Source: Agapetus fuscipes (lineage: Eukaryota; Arthropoda; Insecta; Trichoptera; Glossosomatidae). Taken from it: a DNA stretch of 64,000 nucleotides. The notes below the pieces were generated by a model that was given only the letters and a program-made list of their open reading frames with translations, made no database searches and was not told the DNA's origin. The stretch covers positions 124,001-188,000 of the forward strand of contig OX637345.1 in assembly GCA_951799405.1 (NCBI GenBank), read 5' to 3'. Shown one piece after another: positions 1 to 8,960 of this stretch. Both the position numbers and the translations under genes were made by a program. Every line of letters begins with the position of its first letter. The first letter of the stretch is position 1.

Positions 1-24
1 CTCTACCAACTGAGCTATCTTCCA
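1..24 (-). repeat. tRNA-like fragment (D-arm), cut by window edge
   Basis: Read on the minus strand this contains GATAGCTCAGTTGGTAGAG, the A-box/D-arm of a tRNA. The rest lies outside the window, so a true tRNA gene and the head of a tRNA-derived SINE cannot be told apart. Similar tRNA-like heads at 23.5-23.8 kb favour a SINE. Confidence 0.45.
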
Positions 25-37
25 GACCGTGTGAATA

Positions 38-345
38 GGGGCTGTCCATATATTACGTCATTCGCATTAAGGGGGGGGGGGGGGGGGGGGAGTCTGGTCT
101 GCTGATGATGGCAAATGATGTACGAGTACCAAAAGTGACATTGTTCTTGTAAATACCAATTTCTACAAAATATACAAAATATTATGTAAGTAATATAACG
201 TTATTAATTATTAAGCTCATCCATTATTACAGCAAGAGGGGGGGGGGAGGGGGGTCATTAGATGATGACTATAGGATGATTTTAAGGGGGGGGGGGGAGT
301 CGAAAATCGGCCAAAATCGATGACGTAATTTATATCGACGGCCCC
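38..345. mobile_element. MITE with about 25-bp terminal inverted repeats
   Basis: The left end GGGGCTGTCCATATATTACG and the reverse complement of the right end, GGGGCCGTCGATATAAATTA, match except for a few bases, and both continue to CGTCAT. The interior has three long G runs (about 70-90, 237-255, 285-297) and no coding sequence. The stretch 100-238 is repeated at 54361-54760. No target duplication is obvious, so the superfamily is unknown. Confidence 0.6.
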
Positions 346-347
346 AT

Positions 348-1891
348 TGAGTGCCTAAAAAGCAAACACGCCACTGTCCATCAAAGTCACAATACGGGAA
401 ATCAAATAATTTGAATAATAGCTTTATTGTTTATATTTCTTACAACATGCAAGGTTTATAAAATTGTTAATGGATATCCCATACTTTGTTGATATGTTAT
501 ATTTGCATTAAAGTAATCTAAATGACTAAATTAGATGATTTTGTGATGGACAGTGGTGAGTTTGCATTTCACTTTTGGACAGTGGTGAGTTTGCATGTCA
601 AAACCACCCATATGGTTTGTAAAAACAAAGGGTGGTTCAAAAAAAGTATGTATTTGAATAATAACTTTATTTTCATTGAAAAAAATATTTATTAAAAATT
701 ATAAAAATATATATATTAAGGCAGGTGTGTACTGGGTGCGACCGCTTGCATCGCCAGGAACCAAAATCTCTCAAAAAATGTTAGATTGGCGGTGCACGGT
801 GGTATACTAGTGCCAACCTTGATGTATGGAAGTGAAGCCTGGACGGTGAGTGAAAGGGAAATTAGTAAAGTCCATACAGTAGAAATGGACTATCTAAGAA
901 GTATGATTGGGAAAAAACGAAGTGACAGGGTGAGGAATGATTTTGTAAGAGAAGAATGTGGTGTAAGGGAAAGTGAAAGTGAAGATTAAAAGAAGTATGT
1001 TAAGATGGTTCGGGCATTTGGAGAGAATGAGTGATGAAAGATTGACGAAGAAAGTATATGTTGCTAGAATAGATGGATGTCGTGGTAGAGGAAGACCGAG
1101 AAAAGTATGGAAGGATCAAATCTCTGAAATTGGGAAAAACGCGGCATGAAATTACACTATATGTGCAGCTTAATTGCATTGCGTATCGGCTTATCAATAG
1201 AAACACATTTTTTTAAATTTTAATTAAAAAATAAAATGGACCACTTTGTAAATACACATATAATATGCCCTAATGGCCAATAGTAAGCAATTATCATGCA
1301 AATACCATATTCTTTAATGAAAAAAGATAAACTAATTTCTATAATTGAAATTTAATTTACCATAAGAAAAATATAAAAATAGGTTGGTATACTTTGATAC
1401 ACCCAATGCCTCCATACAAAAGTCAAAAAATTGAAACCTTCCTTTTGAGCTTTTCTGTGTTCCTTTTCCACTTTTTAATGTTTAAAGACCTTTTCCTAGG
1501 CTTGTCATTTAACACAGGTTGAATATTTTCCTCCATTTCCACTTAAAAACTGATTAATACTCCATTTAAATCACAACAAAATTGACAGTCCCGCTTACTT
1601 AAACAATGAATGACAACTGGCTGCCATATTGTATTACGACATAAACCTGGCTTCCGATTGGCTGATTTGAATGTCTGAGGACAGTGGTGACTTTGCATGT
1701 TAGGCATGCATGGACAGTGGGGAATTTGCATGTAAATCCACTTTTTAAGCTGAATTTTCATGGATTTGAGGAGACTTTGCATTTAATATTTTATTCTGCT
1801 CTCATAGATAAGAATATGGAGAATAATCCTGCATTCAAAAGTCACTTTTGGATTTTTATGGACAGTGGCGTGTTTGCTTTTGAGGCACTCA
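348..1891. mobile_element. Non-autonomous DNA transposon with inverted ends and subterminal repeats
   Basis: The ends are inverted copies: TGAGTGCCTaAAAAGCAAAC at 348 and its complement at about 1858-1891, each followed inward by ACGCCACTGTCCAT. Variants of GGACAGTGGTGAGTTTGCAT recur inside both ends (about 546-565, 577-596, 1680-1700, 1711-1731), as transposase-binding subterminal repeats do. The only coding-like content is a LINE fragment (786-1146). No transposase was found. It almost abuts the MITE on its left. Confidence 0.62.
786..1146 (+). pseudogene. LINE reverse transcriptase C-terminal fragment
   Basis: Translation gives GGILVPTLMYGSEAW, then MDYLRSMIG, DRVRNDFVREECGV and, after a frameshift near 980, MLRWFGHLERMSDERLTKKV and RGRPRKVWKDQI. 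This is the conserved tail after the RT domain of an insect LINE family that also appears at 7690-7852, 35790-35950, 51801-52290 and 57448-57524. RT core and endonuclease are absent, so this is a dead fragment inside the surrounding DNA transposon. Confidence 0.75.
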
Positions 1892-2571
1892 TATCATCTT
1901 CTTTGTAAGAAATTTTCTATGATTTGTAGATTTATGGAGTGAATTTTTTTCAATATTATTAAAAAAAAAACTTTTTATTAACCTTTCCTGGCCGAAGCGG
2001 GGTATATGAGATACCCCAAAAAAATGTTTTATTTGATAACTCAATAATTAATCGAGCAATTAAATTGAAACTTTTTGTAATCTTCGTAAAGCTACTAAGA
2101 AACATTTCTGTATTTTTTGTTTTTTAGTATTCAAAGCATGTAGTCTTCAAATAAATGTTTTTGATAAATATTCGCGTTCTCCAAGTTATCACGTGGTCAC
2201 TAATGTTCTCGCGGCAGGAGCGCGGGAATTTGTGCGGGGGCGGGAGTGTGCGGGAGAGCCATTGTGTGTGTGTTCGGTCCAGAGATAAGCTACTTGTTTC
2301 ACTTTATTACGCGGGCTTACCGCGTCACAGCTGTGCGGAAGAGAGTCAACTATATTGTCCGCTGACGACTTTACTCCGTCTTTCTGGGTAAGCGAGTGGA
2401 ACAGTTCTGTCATTCCTGTGGTTCCCAAAACGTTCTATAATATTTTGCAAATATAAAATAAATATATTTTTGTGAAGAGAAAGGTAAGTTTGTTGTTTTT
2501 TTTCTGAATAGGTATATTGTTTTTCTTTTGTGATATGTGCCAAACATTTGATTTTTTTCTTTCTCTAGAAA

Positions 2572-2707
2572 ATGGCTAAAAAAAATACCTATGAAGAAAT
2601 AGAAAAATTGCAAGACTTTAGTGATGACGAAGTTATTGACAGTGACTTAGAATTCGAATTGTGTAATTCGGATGATTCTGAAGTCGGAGATATTATTGAA
2701 TCTGAGT
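2572..2707 (+). pseudogene. Acidic N-terminal ORF fragment, possibly piggyBac transposase start
   Basis: The ATG follows a TTTCTCTAG acceptor-like site. The first 45 or so codons are rich in Asp/Glu and Ser (for example FSDDEVIDSDLEFELCNSDD), which fits the acidic N-terminus of many piggyBac transposases. The frame then runs into a SINE-like repeat at 2708 and stops at 2880, so the ORF end is not authentic. Assignment rests on position inside TTAA-flanked ends plus composition only. Confidence 0.35.
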
Positions 2708-2930
2708 CTGCATACTGTAAAAAAAATGTTTCAATTATGTCAATGCCCCCCCTGCTTCAAGGAAAGGCGGCAAAGTTGCAGAGCTTATGTTCATTTGCGG
2801 TATTTCCTACTGTAGACACATTTGAAATTGTATTTGTATGCGCGAAAATCCTACGTATGTTTACTTTTGTGGGTGTATAAGATGTGGATTGTAAATTTTA
2901 ATAAATATTTGCATCTTAGATTTAGATTTA
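2708..2930 (+). repeat. SINE-like repeat, diverged copy 1
   Basis: Shares an ordered set of blocks with the copies at 7346-7590, 36533-36745 and 54462-54712: CATACTGTAAAAAA, ATGTCA...CCCTGCTTCA, GCTTATGTTCATTTG, then a TTAGATTTAGATTTAGAG tail. It is the most diverged copy I include besides that at 6716. Confidence 0.5.
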
Positions 2931-2972
2931 GAGTATTTAAATAAATAATAAACCATTCGTTAATTTGTTGCA

Positions 2973-3215
2973 GATGATGATGATGATGATGATGGATGAT
3001 TTCTTTCCTGTGGCGCCATTTAATGGTCCAGGACCATCTCAAGGGCGCCATGGCTTCTCGAGAAAAGTAGTGTCTTCAGTTCCTTTCTGAAGGTGGTGGT
3101 AGGCTGGTTCGCGCGAACACCGATGGGTAAATTGTTCCAGGCCACCGGCCCGGCCACCGCAAAGCTTCTGTCTGCAAAGTTTGATGTGTTTGCTATATAG
3201 ATAGCTATATAGATT
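2973..3215 (-). pseudogene. L2/CR1-like LINE 3' end with (ATC)n tail
   Basis: Read on the minus strand the reading frames give pieces of the conserved LINE C-terminus (FRKELKT-like block, then REAMAPLRWSWTIKWRH) followed by an (ATC)n microsatellite at 2973-2998. The same arrangement, C-terminus followed by (ATC)n, ends the intact L2 element at 44030. Only the last 200 bp or so are present. Confidence 0.5.
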
Positions 3216-3628
3216 TGCTATATATATAGATAGATATAAACTACGCCCAGATAATAAAAGATGCCTTCGCTTGATATTTCTCAACACTATTGTACATAAC
3301 TTTTGTATTTATGTTTTTTTGATTTTAACTTTATTTATGTTTTTTTTTTTAATTTCCTATGTTTCACTTTTCATATTTCACTATTATACAATTGAAAATG
3401 AAATAAAAATTATTATAAAAATGTTTATTTTAAATTCTCTTCCACCGTTTAGGAAACACTGGTTGAGTTTGTCCTATTTGCGTCATTCCGACGGCGTATG
3501 CGGAGCGAAACGCACGTCTGGCGGGCTCTCTGCCTTATGATTATTTTGTATGAAAAGTAGCTGGGGTCCTCCGGTACCCCACTTCGGACCATGTGTAATT
3601 TTTAGATACTCAGGGTGATAAAGGTTAA

Positions 3629-3767
3629 AAACATAATTCTGTTTTCACAGTGTGCGTGCTGATTTTTACTGCCTAAGAATTAACCTTGAATGTAAATGTT
3701 TGTGATGTAAATATCATTTGTTATGTTATGATTTAGAATGCTGGTGTAATGTGGTTTTGTTTTCCAG
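3629..3767 (+). other. Intron of PGS1, 3' end
   Basis: AT-rich intron sequence between the piggyBac right end and the exon. It ends in TGTGGTTTTGTTTTCCAG, a good polypyrimidine tract and acceptor (AG at 3766-3767). I see no other feature here. Confidence 0.6.
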
Positions 3768-3838
3768 GCGAATGGATTCAAGGGAGCTAGAGGTCCAGCT
3801 GGGGGAGTGCCTGATGCCTACTCCCTCCTGGCCAGGAA
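3768..3838 (+). CDS. PGS1: PGS1 coding exon (third from last)
   Basis: Codes for ANGFKGARGPAGGVPDAYSL then LAR. Acceptor TTTTCCAG precedes it and donor GTAAGT (3839-3844) follows, splitting a Lys codon after its second base. The next exon at 5382 completes it as K-FYEYV. The family is CDP-diacylglycerol-glycerol-3-phosphate 3-phosphatidyltransferase, a mitochondrial enzyme that makes phosphatidylglycerophosphate for cardiolipin. The NGF...GPAG..P.AY motif lies ahead of the second phospholipase-D-type motif in PGS1. Upstream exons are not visible in the window. The last 60 bases plus the donor are the seed of the tandem array that follows. Confidence 0.85.
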
Positions 3839-4876
3839 GTAAGTCTCTGCCCCCTGTACACATCTCATGCCTTCCATCTATTGCACATTGACGTACAGTT
3901 GTTGCAACAATAACAAGGGAGCTAGAGGTCCAGCTGGCGGAGTGCCTGATGCCTACTCTCTCCTGGCCAGGAAGTAAGTCTCTGCCCCCTGTACACATCT
4001 CATGCCTTCCATCTATTGCACATTGAAGTACAGTTGTTGCAACAATAACAAGGGAGCTAGAGGTCCAGCTGGCGGAGTGCCTGATGCCTACTCTCTCCTG
4101 GCCAGGAAGTAAGTCTCTGCCCCCTGTACACATCTCATGCCTTCCATCTATTGCACATTGAAGTACAGTTGTTGCAACAATAACAAGGGAGCTAGAGGTC
4201 CAGCTGGGGGAGTGCCTGATGCCTACTCCCTCCTGGCCAGGAAGTAAGTCTCTGCCCCCTGTACACATCTCATGCCTTCCATCTATTGCACATTGAAGTA
4301 CAGTTGTTGCAACAATAACAAGGGAGCTAGAGGTCCAGCTGGGGGAGTGCCTGATGCCTACTCTCTCCTGGCCAGGAAGTAAGTCTCTGCCCCCTGTACA
4401 CATCTCATGCCTTCCATCTATTGCACATTGAAGTACAGTTGTTGCAACAATAACAAGGGAGCTAGAGGTCCAGCTGGGGGAGTGCCTGATGCCTACTCTC
4501 TCCTGGCCAGGAAGTTAGTCTATCTATTGCACATTGGCGTACAGTTGTTGCAACAATAACAAGGGAGCTAGAGGTCCAGCTGGGGGAGTGCCTGATGCCT
4601 ACTCTCTCCTGGCCAGGAAGTTAGTCTATCTATTGCACATTGGCGTACAGTTGTTGCAACAATAACAAGGGAGCTAGAGGTCCAGCTGGGGGAGTGCCTG
4701 ATGCCTACTCTCTCCTGGCCAGGAAGTTAGTCTATCTATTGCACATTGGCGTACAGTTGTTGCAACAATAACAAGGGAGCTAGAGGTCCAGCTGGGGGAG
4801 TGCCTGATGCCTACTCTCTCCTGGCCAGGAAGTTAGTCTATCTATTGCACATTGGCGTACAGTTGTTGCAACAATA
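3780..4876 (+). repeat. Nine-copy minisatellite made from the PGS1 exon and its splice donor
   Basis: Copies of AGGGAGCTAGAGGTCCAGCT begin at 3781, 3916, 4051, 4186, 4321, 4456, 4562, 4668 and 4774. The first five steps are 135 bp and the last three 106 bp. The short units lack 29 bp just after the donor. Each unit repeats the exon's last 58 bases, the donor and 60-80 bp of intron ending GTTGTTGCAACAATAACA. Units 1-5 keep donor GTAAGT; units 6-9 have GTTAGT. Only the first unit has the real acceptor. The donor places an in-frame TAA after the Lys codon, so read-through of the array would stop. Confidence 0.96.
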
Positions 4877-4971
4877 CCATAACTGAGCCACCTGCTCACA
4901 TCCCTTTTTTCAAATAATTGCAAATGAAGTGAATTACAGCCATGACACACTAGACACATTCTGCCACCATA
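4877..4971 (+). other. Intron sequence without recognised features
   Basis: Unique-looking intron DNA between the satellite and a LINE fragment. Nothing was recognised. Confidence 0.5.
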
Positions 4972-5218
4972 CTAGGAGTCCTCCTCGCTAGCTTCCTATG
5001 TCTGGACAAACAAATTAGCAGCACTGTCAGCTCGGGCTTCTATGCCCTCTGACAGCTGAAGCTAGGGAAGAACTCCCTACCACCGGAAGATCTGGTAAAC
5101 GCCTTCGTTATATCAAAAGTGGACTACTGCAACAGCAAATATGCGGCTCAAGCAAAATGCCAACTCAACAGATAGCAATCAGTCATGAACGCCAGTGCTT
5201 GTCTCATCTATGTATACA
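4972..5218 (+). pseudogene. L2-like LINE RT fragment in PGS1 intron
   Basis: Nucleotides such as CTGGACAAACAAATTAGCAG, CACTGTCAGCTC, GTGGACTACTGCAACAG and CAGTCATGAACGCCAGTGCT match the intact element at about 43337-43595 in order, with small indels. It corresponds to the post-RT region of the protein (DKQIS..VSS and VDYCN blocks). It is an internal fragment lacking both ends. Confidence 0.75.
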
Positions 5219-5220
5219 GT

Positions 5221-5292
5221 AATAATAATAATTGACTAATTTTTATATAGCGCTGTTTAGTGGCACTAGCCACCCCAAGGGCGCCAACTACT
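5221..5292 (-). repeat. LINE 3' tail
   Basis: (TAA)n at 5221-5232, then TATATAGCGCTGTTTAGTGG and CCAAGGGCGCC. A trinucleotide repeat beside a GGCGCC...TATA-GCGC hairpin is how several L2-like LINE 3' ends here finish (compare 21465-21510 and 24286-24350). Orientation is inferred from the tail. Confidence 0.4.
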
Positions 5293-5381
5293 TTCACAAT
5301 AAATATATTGTTATTTGCCACATGTTTGTTTGCGGAGTCATCTCTGATTGTGGAGTCTCACCAGTAAGTGTTGTGTTGCAG

Positions 5382-5477
5382 GTTCTATGAGTACGTGCTG
5401 GCCTGCAAGCAGGAGCACAGGATCTCCCTGCTGGAGTACGAGAGGAAGGGCTGGACGTACCACGGGAAGGGGCTGTG
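5382..5477 (+). CDS. PGS1: PGS1 coding exon (second from last)
   Basis: Acceptor TTGTGTTGCAG ends at 5381 and donor GTGAGT starts at 5478. Joined to the previous exon it reads K-FYEYVLACKQEHRISLLEY and ERKGWTYHGKGLW. The YHxKGLW block is the His-x-Lys of the second HKD-like phospholipase-D motif, the nucleophile region of PGS1. The exon ends two bases into the next codon, and the next exon's first G completes Trp. Exon phases agree across all three exons, so the gene is likely functional here. Confidence 0.9.
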
Positions 5478-5883
5478 GTGAGTGAGCTCCTCCAATGAAG
5501 CCAATGCAGGTGTCTCAACAGCTCATTGGCTTAGTTTTCTGTGTCTATATGTAGGATCCTATTGTTTCCTATTCATTTGATTGATATTCTTGCACCAGTA
5601 TTGTCGTTGTCGCCTTCCTAACCTTACAATGTCTGCCGTACTACACTTATTCTCTATTTCAGTGTTGTGTATTTTGTCTTGTGTGTTTCTGGTAATGCAT
5701 TGTAATACTTTCATTTAGGAAGTCTTTGGAAGGGATTCTGTCCACCAGGCATCTGCTCTACAGAAATGAAGTATAAGTTTTTTAAGGTTTGTGCACTAAC
5801 GGGGTGAAAATTCATTCAGGTGGACGGTTTAAGTCCGATAGCGCTTAGGCAATTTAACTGAAAAATGTGAAAATAAAACAATG
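5478..5883 (+). other. PGS1 intron, unique part
   Basis: Begins with donor GTGAGTGAG. No repeat or coding signal was recognised before the LINE tail at 5884. Confidence 0.5.
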
Positions 5884-6440
5884 TTTATTTATTTATTTAT
5901 TTATTCGTTAACGCCACATTGTGCCTTTTACATGTAGACATAAATAAAAATAAAAAACATTACAAACATAATAATATCAAAATAAAACAGATTACTACAA
6001 AATAAAGCCAGAATAAAAGTAGAAGATCTTTATGCAAAAAGTAAGAAGACGAAGAGAAAAACATAAGAGAGAAAAGAAAGAAGAAAAACATAAGAGCAAT
6101 GAGCATATAGCATATAGAGCATATAGCATATAGAGCATATAGCATATAGAGCATGTAGTAGATAGAGCATATAGTAGATAGAGCATATAGTAGATAGAGC
6201 AATAAGAGCATAATCAAGTAATAATATTACAACTTAGGTAAAATAAAAGAACGCACAGATGAGGGTAAATAAAGATTGAAATACACTGCAAAAAAGTTAA
6301 CAAAATAAGTAAAAAAAAACAAAAATAAAACAAAAGATAAAAGCAAGATCCTATATTAAAGTAACAAAAATAAACTAGAAATTGGATAAAACTAGAGTAA
6401 AACAATAGTACAGTACAATATTATATGAGATGCAACTCTA
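5884..6440 (-). mobile_element. Jockey-like LINE 3' UTR remnant
   Basis: Starts with (TTTA)n at 5884-5905 and continues as A-rich DNA on the plus strand, which is a (TAAA)n-tailed LINE 3' UTR on the minus strand. The same look is seen at 20191-20462, 26518-26838 and 38207-38450, where LINE coding sequence follows; here I see none. A local array of GAGCATATAGCATATA-type units lies at about 6098-6200. Confidence 0.42.
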
Positions 6441-6452
6441 CAATAGTTATTT

Positions 6453-6572
6453 ATGCCACTGCCAAGTAATGATAGTCTTTTTAACACAAGTGCTAGTTTG
6501 TGCCATGAGGCGCAGCCGAATGGCACAATAGAAAGCACGAGTGTTACAAAGACTAATTACTTGCAGTGGCAT
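6453..6572. repeat. Long imperfect hairpin (about 54-bp arms, 13-nt loop)
   Basis: ATGCCACTGC-AAGTAAT-AGTCTTT-TAACAC..GTGCT..TTGTGCCAT (6453-6506) is matched in reverse complement by ATGGCACAA..AGCAC..GTGTTA.AAAGACT.ATTACTTGCAGTGGCAT (6520-6572). The loop is GAGGCGCAGCCGA. It sits in a PGS1 intron and no gene overlaps it. It could be a fold-back transposon or a hairpin RNA source. Confidence 0.85.
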
Positions 6573-6715
6573 ACAATACTTTTTCTACGACCATGAGAGA
6601 ATTAACAAAATAGTGAATAATAGTCATTATAATGTACTCGTCCATTTGAAGTAATTAAAACCTTACCTTTGTCAAAACGTGTGATTTATCATTCCCTTCG
6701 ATTATCTAATCTAAC

Positions 6716-6930
6716 CTAAGTTGTAAAAATAAATTATATTTAGGTTTCATATTGAATTCATGCCCACAAGCCGACACATATGTATAAGGTCGCGCTTTTA
6801 CATCCTGCATATAAGCTTAAACATTCAAACCCAAAACTCAAATAAACATATGCCCTGCAGTTGTATTGGCAGGTGAACCAAATTTGTACAGCATAGGTGA
6901 TCAACCTCATACTCACCTATTAACCAAGTA
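6716..6930 (-). repeat. SINE-like repeat, diverged copy 2
   Basis: Blocks CTAACCTAAGTTGTAAA, TCATGCCCACAAGCC, GGTCGCGCTTTTACATC, CAAACCCAAAACTCAAATAA and ATCAACCTCATACTCACCTAT follow in the same order as in the cleaner copy at 7346-7590. Confidence 0.5.
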
Positions 6931-7345
6931 ACTTTTTGAGTTTGTTTATTTTTTGCGGTGAAATTTTTTGTATTGTTTTCCTTTCAAGCCTTTTATTTTC
7001 CATTGAAAAAAGGAAAGCTTTATTTGGAGCAATCCGATAAATAAATTCGATAAATTTTAGCACTATTAACAATTTTTATTTGACTCTACACATAAAATAT
7101 ACTTATTTATTTTCATCTGAACAGGGCTGAAAGTCTCATCACCACGGTAATTCCTACCTACCGAATATCACTAATATTGTATGAAGCCTAATCAGCTGAT
7201 CGCTTGCGGCCATCTTGGATTGACAGGTCTTCATACCCCCATACAAGGTTGACATTTGAAATTAAAAAATGGTTCCAATTCTGACAATGCGCATGCGCAC
7301 ATGTTCATTTTAACACGGTTACCGGTTGCATCTATAATCTATAAT

Positions 7346-7590
7346 CTAAGTTGCAAGGATATATTCATTTAAAGCTCTCAGATGTATGCCCACAAACCAA
7401 CAAGTGTAGTTCGCGCTTACAAATGCTGAATGTGTACTTACAAATAAAATCCAAACCTCAAATGAACATAAGCCCCACAACTTTTGCCGACCTTCCCTGA
7501 AACAGGGGTAACATTGGCAAAGTGAACCATTTTTTACAGTATGGATGGTCAGCCTCATACCAACCTATAAGTCAAGGAATATGAATAAAA
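7346..7590 (-). repeat. SINE-like repeat, copy 3
   Basis: Minus-strand copy of the family seen on the plus strand at 36533-36745 and 54462-54712. It runs from ATTCCTTGACTTATAGGTTG (complement at about 7567-7590), through TACAGTATGG...CCATTTTTTACAG and the GCTTATGTTCATTTGAGGTT block, to a (TTATAGA)n-type tail whose complement CTATAATCTATAATCTAAG is at 7332-7350. No clear tRNA A/B box was seen, so class is uncertain. Confidence 0.72.
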
Positions 7591-7689
7591 AATTACATTT
7601 AAATATATAAAAGAAAAAAACCTTACAAAGAAATCTATACAAAAAAAGTCAGAAATTTCCAATGCAAAAAATGTAGCAAATTAATACAC

Positions 7690-7852
7690 CAACATTAGAA
7701 ATCACCATTGCAGATTAGCCGCCACTTCTTCCTGTCCTTGCACACTTCTTTCATTTCATCCAGAGTCATAACCTTTTTCATGCAAGTCCTCCTTTTATTA
7801 TGACTCTGGATATCCCATTCATTCGCTATTTCAGAAATTTGATCCATCCACC
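7690..7852 (-). pseudogene. LINE C-terminal fragment
   Basis: Encodes WMDQISEIANEWDIQSHNKR then TCMKKVMTLDEMKEVCKDRK and KWRLICNGDF, the extreme C-terminus of the LINE family also found at 786-1146 and 51801-52290. It is truncated at its 5' side exactly where a perfect palindrome begins (7853). Confidence 0.7.
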
Positions 7853-7893
7853 CTACACCCGTTGCATAATGTAACATTATGCAACGGGTGTAG
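7853..7893. repeat. Perfect 19-bp palindrome, 3-nt spacer
   Basis: CTACACCCGTTGCATAATG, spacer TAA, CATTATGCAACGGGTGTAG. The arms match at all 19 positions. The left arm is contiguous with the 5' end of the LINE fragment. Confidence 0.96.
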
Positions 7894-8078
7894 AAATGTA
7901 TGGCATTGTGATTGCGTTAGCCGTTTTGTAATTAGTAAATTACCAAATGGGAGTAGAAAATAATTATTTATGTACTTATTGTGTACCATGGGAGTTGAAG
8001 TACTTGATTAGTTGGATGTTGGATAAAAATAGTTATTTTTAATTAAAATTAGAAATGAAGGATGTTGTGTGTTGTCAG

Positions 8079-8331
8079 GTACTACCCGCCGGGAGAGTCC
8101 CTGCCATGCCTCACCCTGGTGGGCTCGCCCAACTTCGGGGAGCGCTCCGTACACCGCGACCTTGAGACCCAGATTGCCCTGGTGACCAGCAACACGGAAC
8201 TGCAGCAGCGCCTGCACCAGGAGTGTGAGCGCCTGCACCAGCAGGCCAGCCCGGCTGAGCCCCACATCATGGGCAGGAGCATCCCCGCCTGGGTGCACGT
8301 CACAGTGCGCCTCTTCAGGAACTACTTCTAG
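8079..8331 (+). CDS. PGS1: PGS1 last coding exon with stop
   Basis: Acceptor TGTGTTGTCAG ends at 8078; TAG stop is 8329-8331. With the split Trp codon it reads W-YYPPGESLPCLTLVGSPNFG, ERSVHRDLETQIALVT, a Gln/Leu/His-rich helix, then IPAWVHVTVRLFRNYF. GSPNFGxRSVHRDLExQIA is the signature end of the second catalytic half of PGS1, and a short basic helix plus an aromatic C-terminus matches the family. The three visible exons add 139 residues. Codon use is GC-rich (CTGCAGCAGCGCCTGCAC), unlike the AT-rich surroundings, which supports a real selected gene. Confidence 0.94.
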
Positions 8332-8954
8332 TCATCACACCCAGGGTAACTGGAGCTCAGCGCTTTTCATCATTTACACATTCCGGCCGCTTTCTCTGTG
8401 GTTGGTCCATGGATTACCGGACAGACTGAAAGCTTTCATGCGCTACTGGGCTTTTGACCGAGTAATCCACAGACGAACCATCGATAATCTGGGCAGAATG
8501 TGTCTAGTCTATAATGGACATTTTACTTTTAACAAAGAAATGCTTGTATGGACTCCATGGCTTGCACTGAACATGTAGGAAGGTAACTGAACCTGCAGCT
8601 TATCAAGCATCTCTCTTGATACTTCAACATGAAGGTAGATGAGTTGCTAGAGGTCAAGTAGTATTGTGTTAAAGAAATACAAGATAATTGCCATTAATTT
8701 TATAAGTTGTAGATCTTAAAGTCATGACAGCGCCTTCCTTCAGCTGTAAGCTGTATGTCCAAACCAACCGCTGTGTGGGAAGGTCTGCCATCTCACAGCT
8801 CTCTCTGCCACCATGGAAAACAAGATGTGGAAGAGAGACTGTGGTCCTCATATCAGTTGTACAAATTAGGTTAAGAGGGAATACTCACCAAATAATTGTA
8901 CCCCTAGTATAAAGCTTCACATCTAGACTCCACCATAGTACTTTCTTCTTCTTT
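8332..8954 (+). other. Likely PGS1 3' UTR and downstream DNA
   Basis: Follows the stop codon directly. Several short frames occur but none resembles a protein. No canonical AATAAA was found close to the stop, so the cleavage site is not placed. Confidence 0.4.
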
Positions 8955-8960
8955 TGAGGC

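Larger units (their letters stand above)
1978..3628. mobile_element. Decayed piggyBac-like element flanked by TTAA
   Basis: TTAA at 1978-1981 and 3625-3628 flank ends that are inverted copies: left CCTTTcctgGCCGAAGCGGGGTA, right (reverse complement) CCTTTATCACC... then TCCGAAGTGGGGTAC. TTAA target duplications and short TIRs are the hallmark of piggyBac. The interior holds a CpG-rich leader (2180-2400), a splice-acceptor-like TTTCTCTAG before an ATG at 2572, a SINE-like insertion and a LINE 3' end. No transposase core was seen. Confidence 0.58.

Noticed and set aside
2572..2880. Complete 102-aa acidic gene
   Set aside because: The second half of the frame is a SINE-like repeat shared with four other sites, so the end is accidental.
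3726..4403. Minus-strand 225-codon frame with a perfect 45-residue repeat
   Set aside because: It is the reverse reading of the 135-bp satellite (135 is a multiple of three) over a real plus-strand exon. No protein family or codon signal supports it.
3916..4876. Satellite units as mutually exclusive alternative exons
   Set aside because: Only the first unit has a polypyrimidine tract and acceptor; the others have only GCAACAATAACAAG before the coding part.
6098..6217. Hydrophobic membrane-protein-like frame on the minus strand
   Set aside because: It is a reading of the GCATATAGA simple repeat.
8225..8578. Plus-strand frame overlapping the PGS1 stop
   Set aside because: It is out of frame with PGS1 and its extension into the downstream DNA has no similarity to anything.
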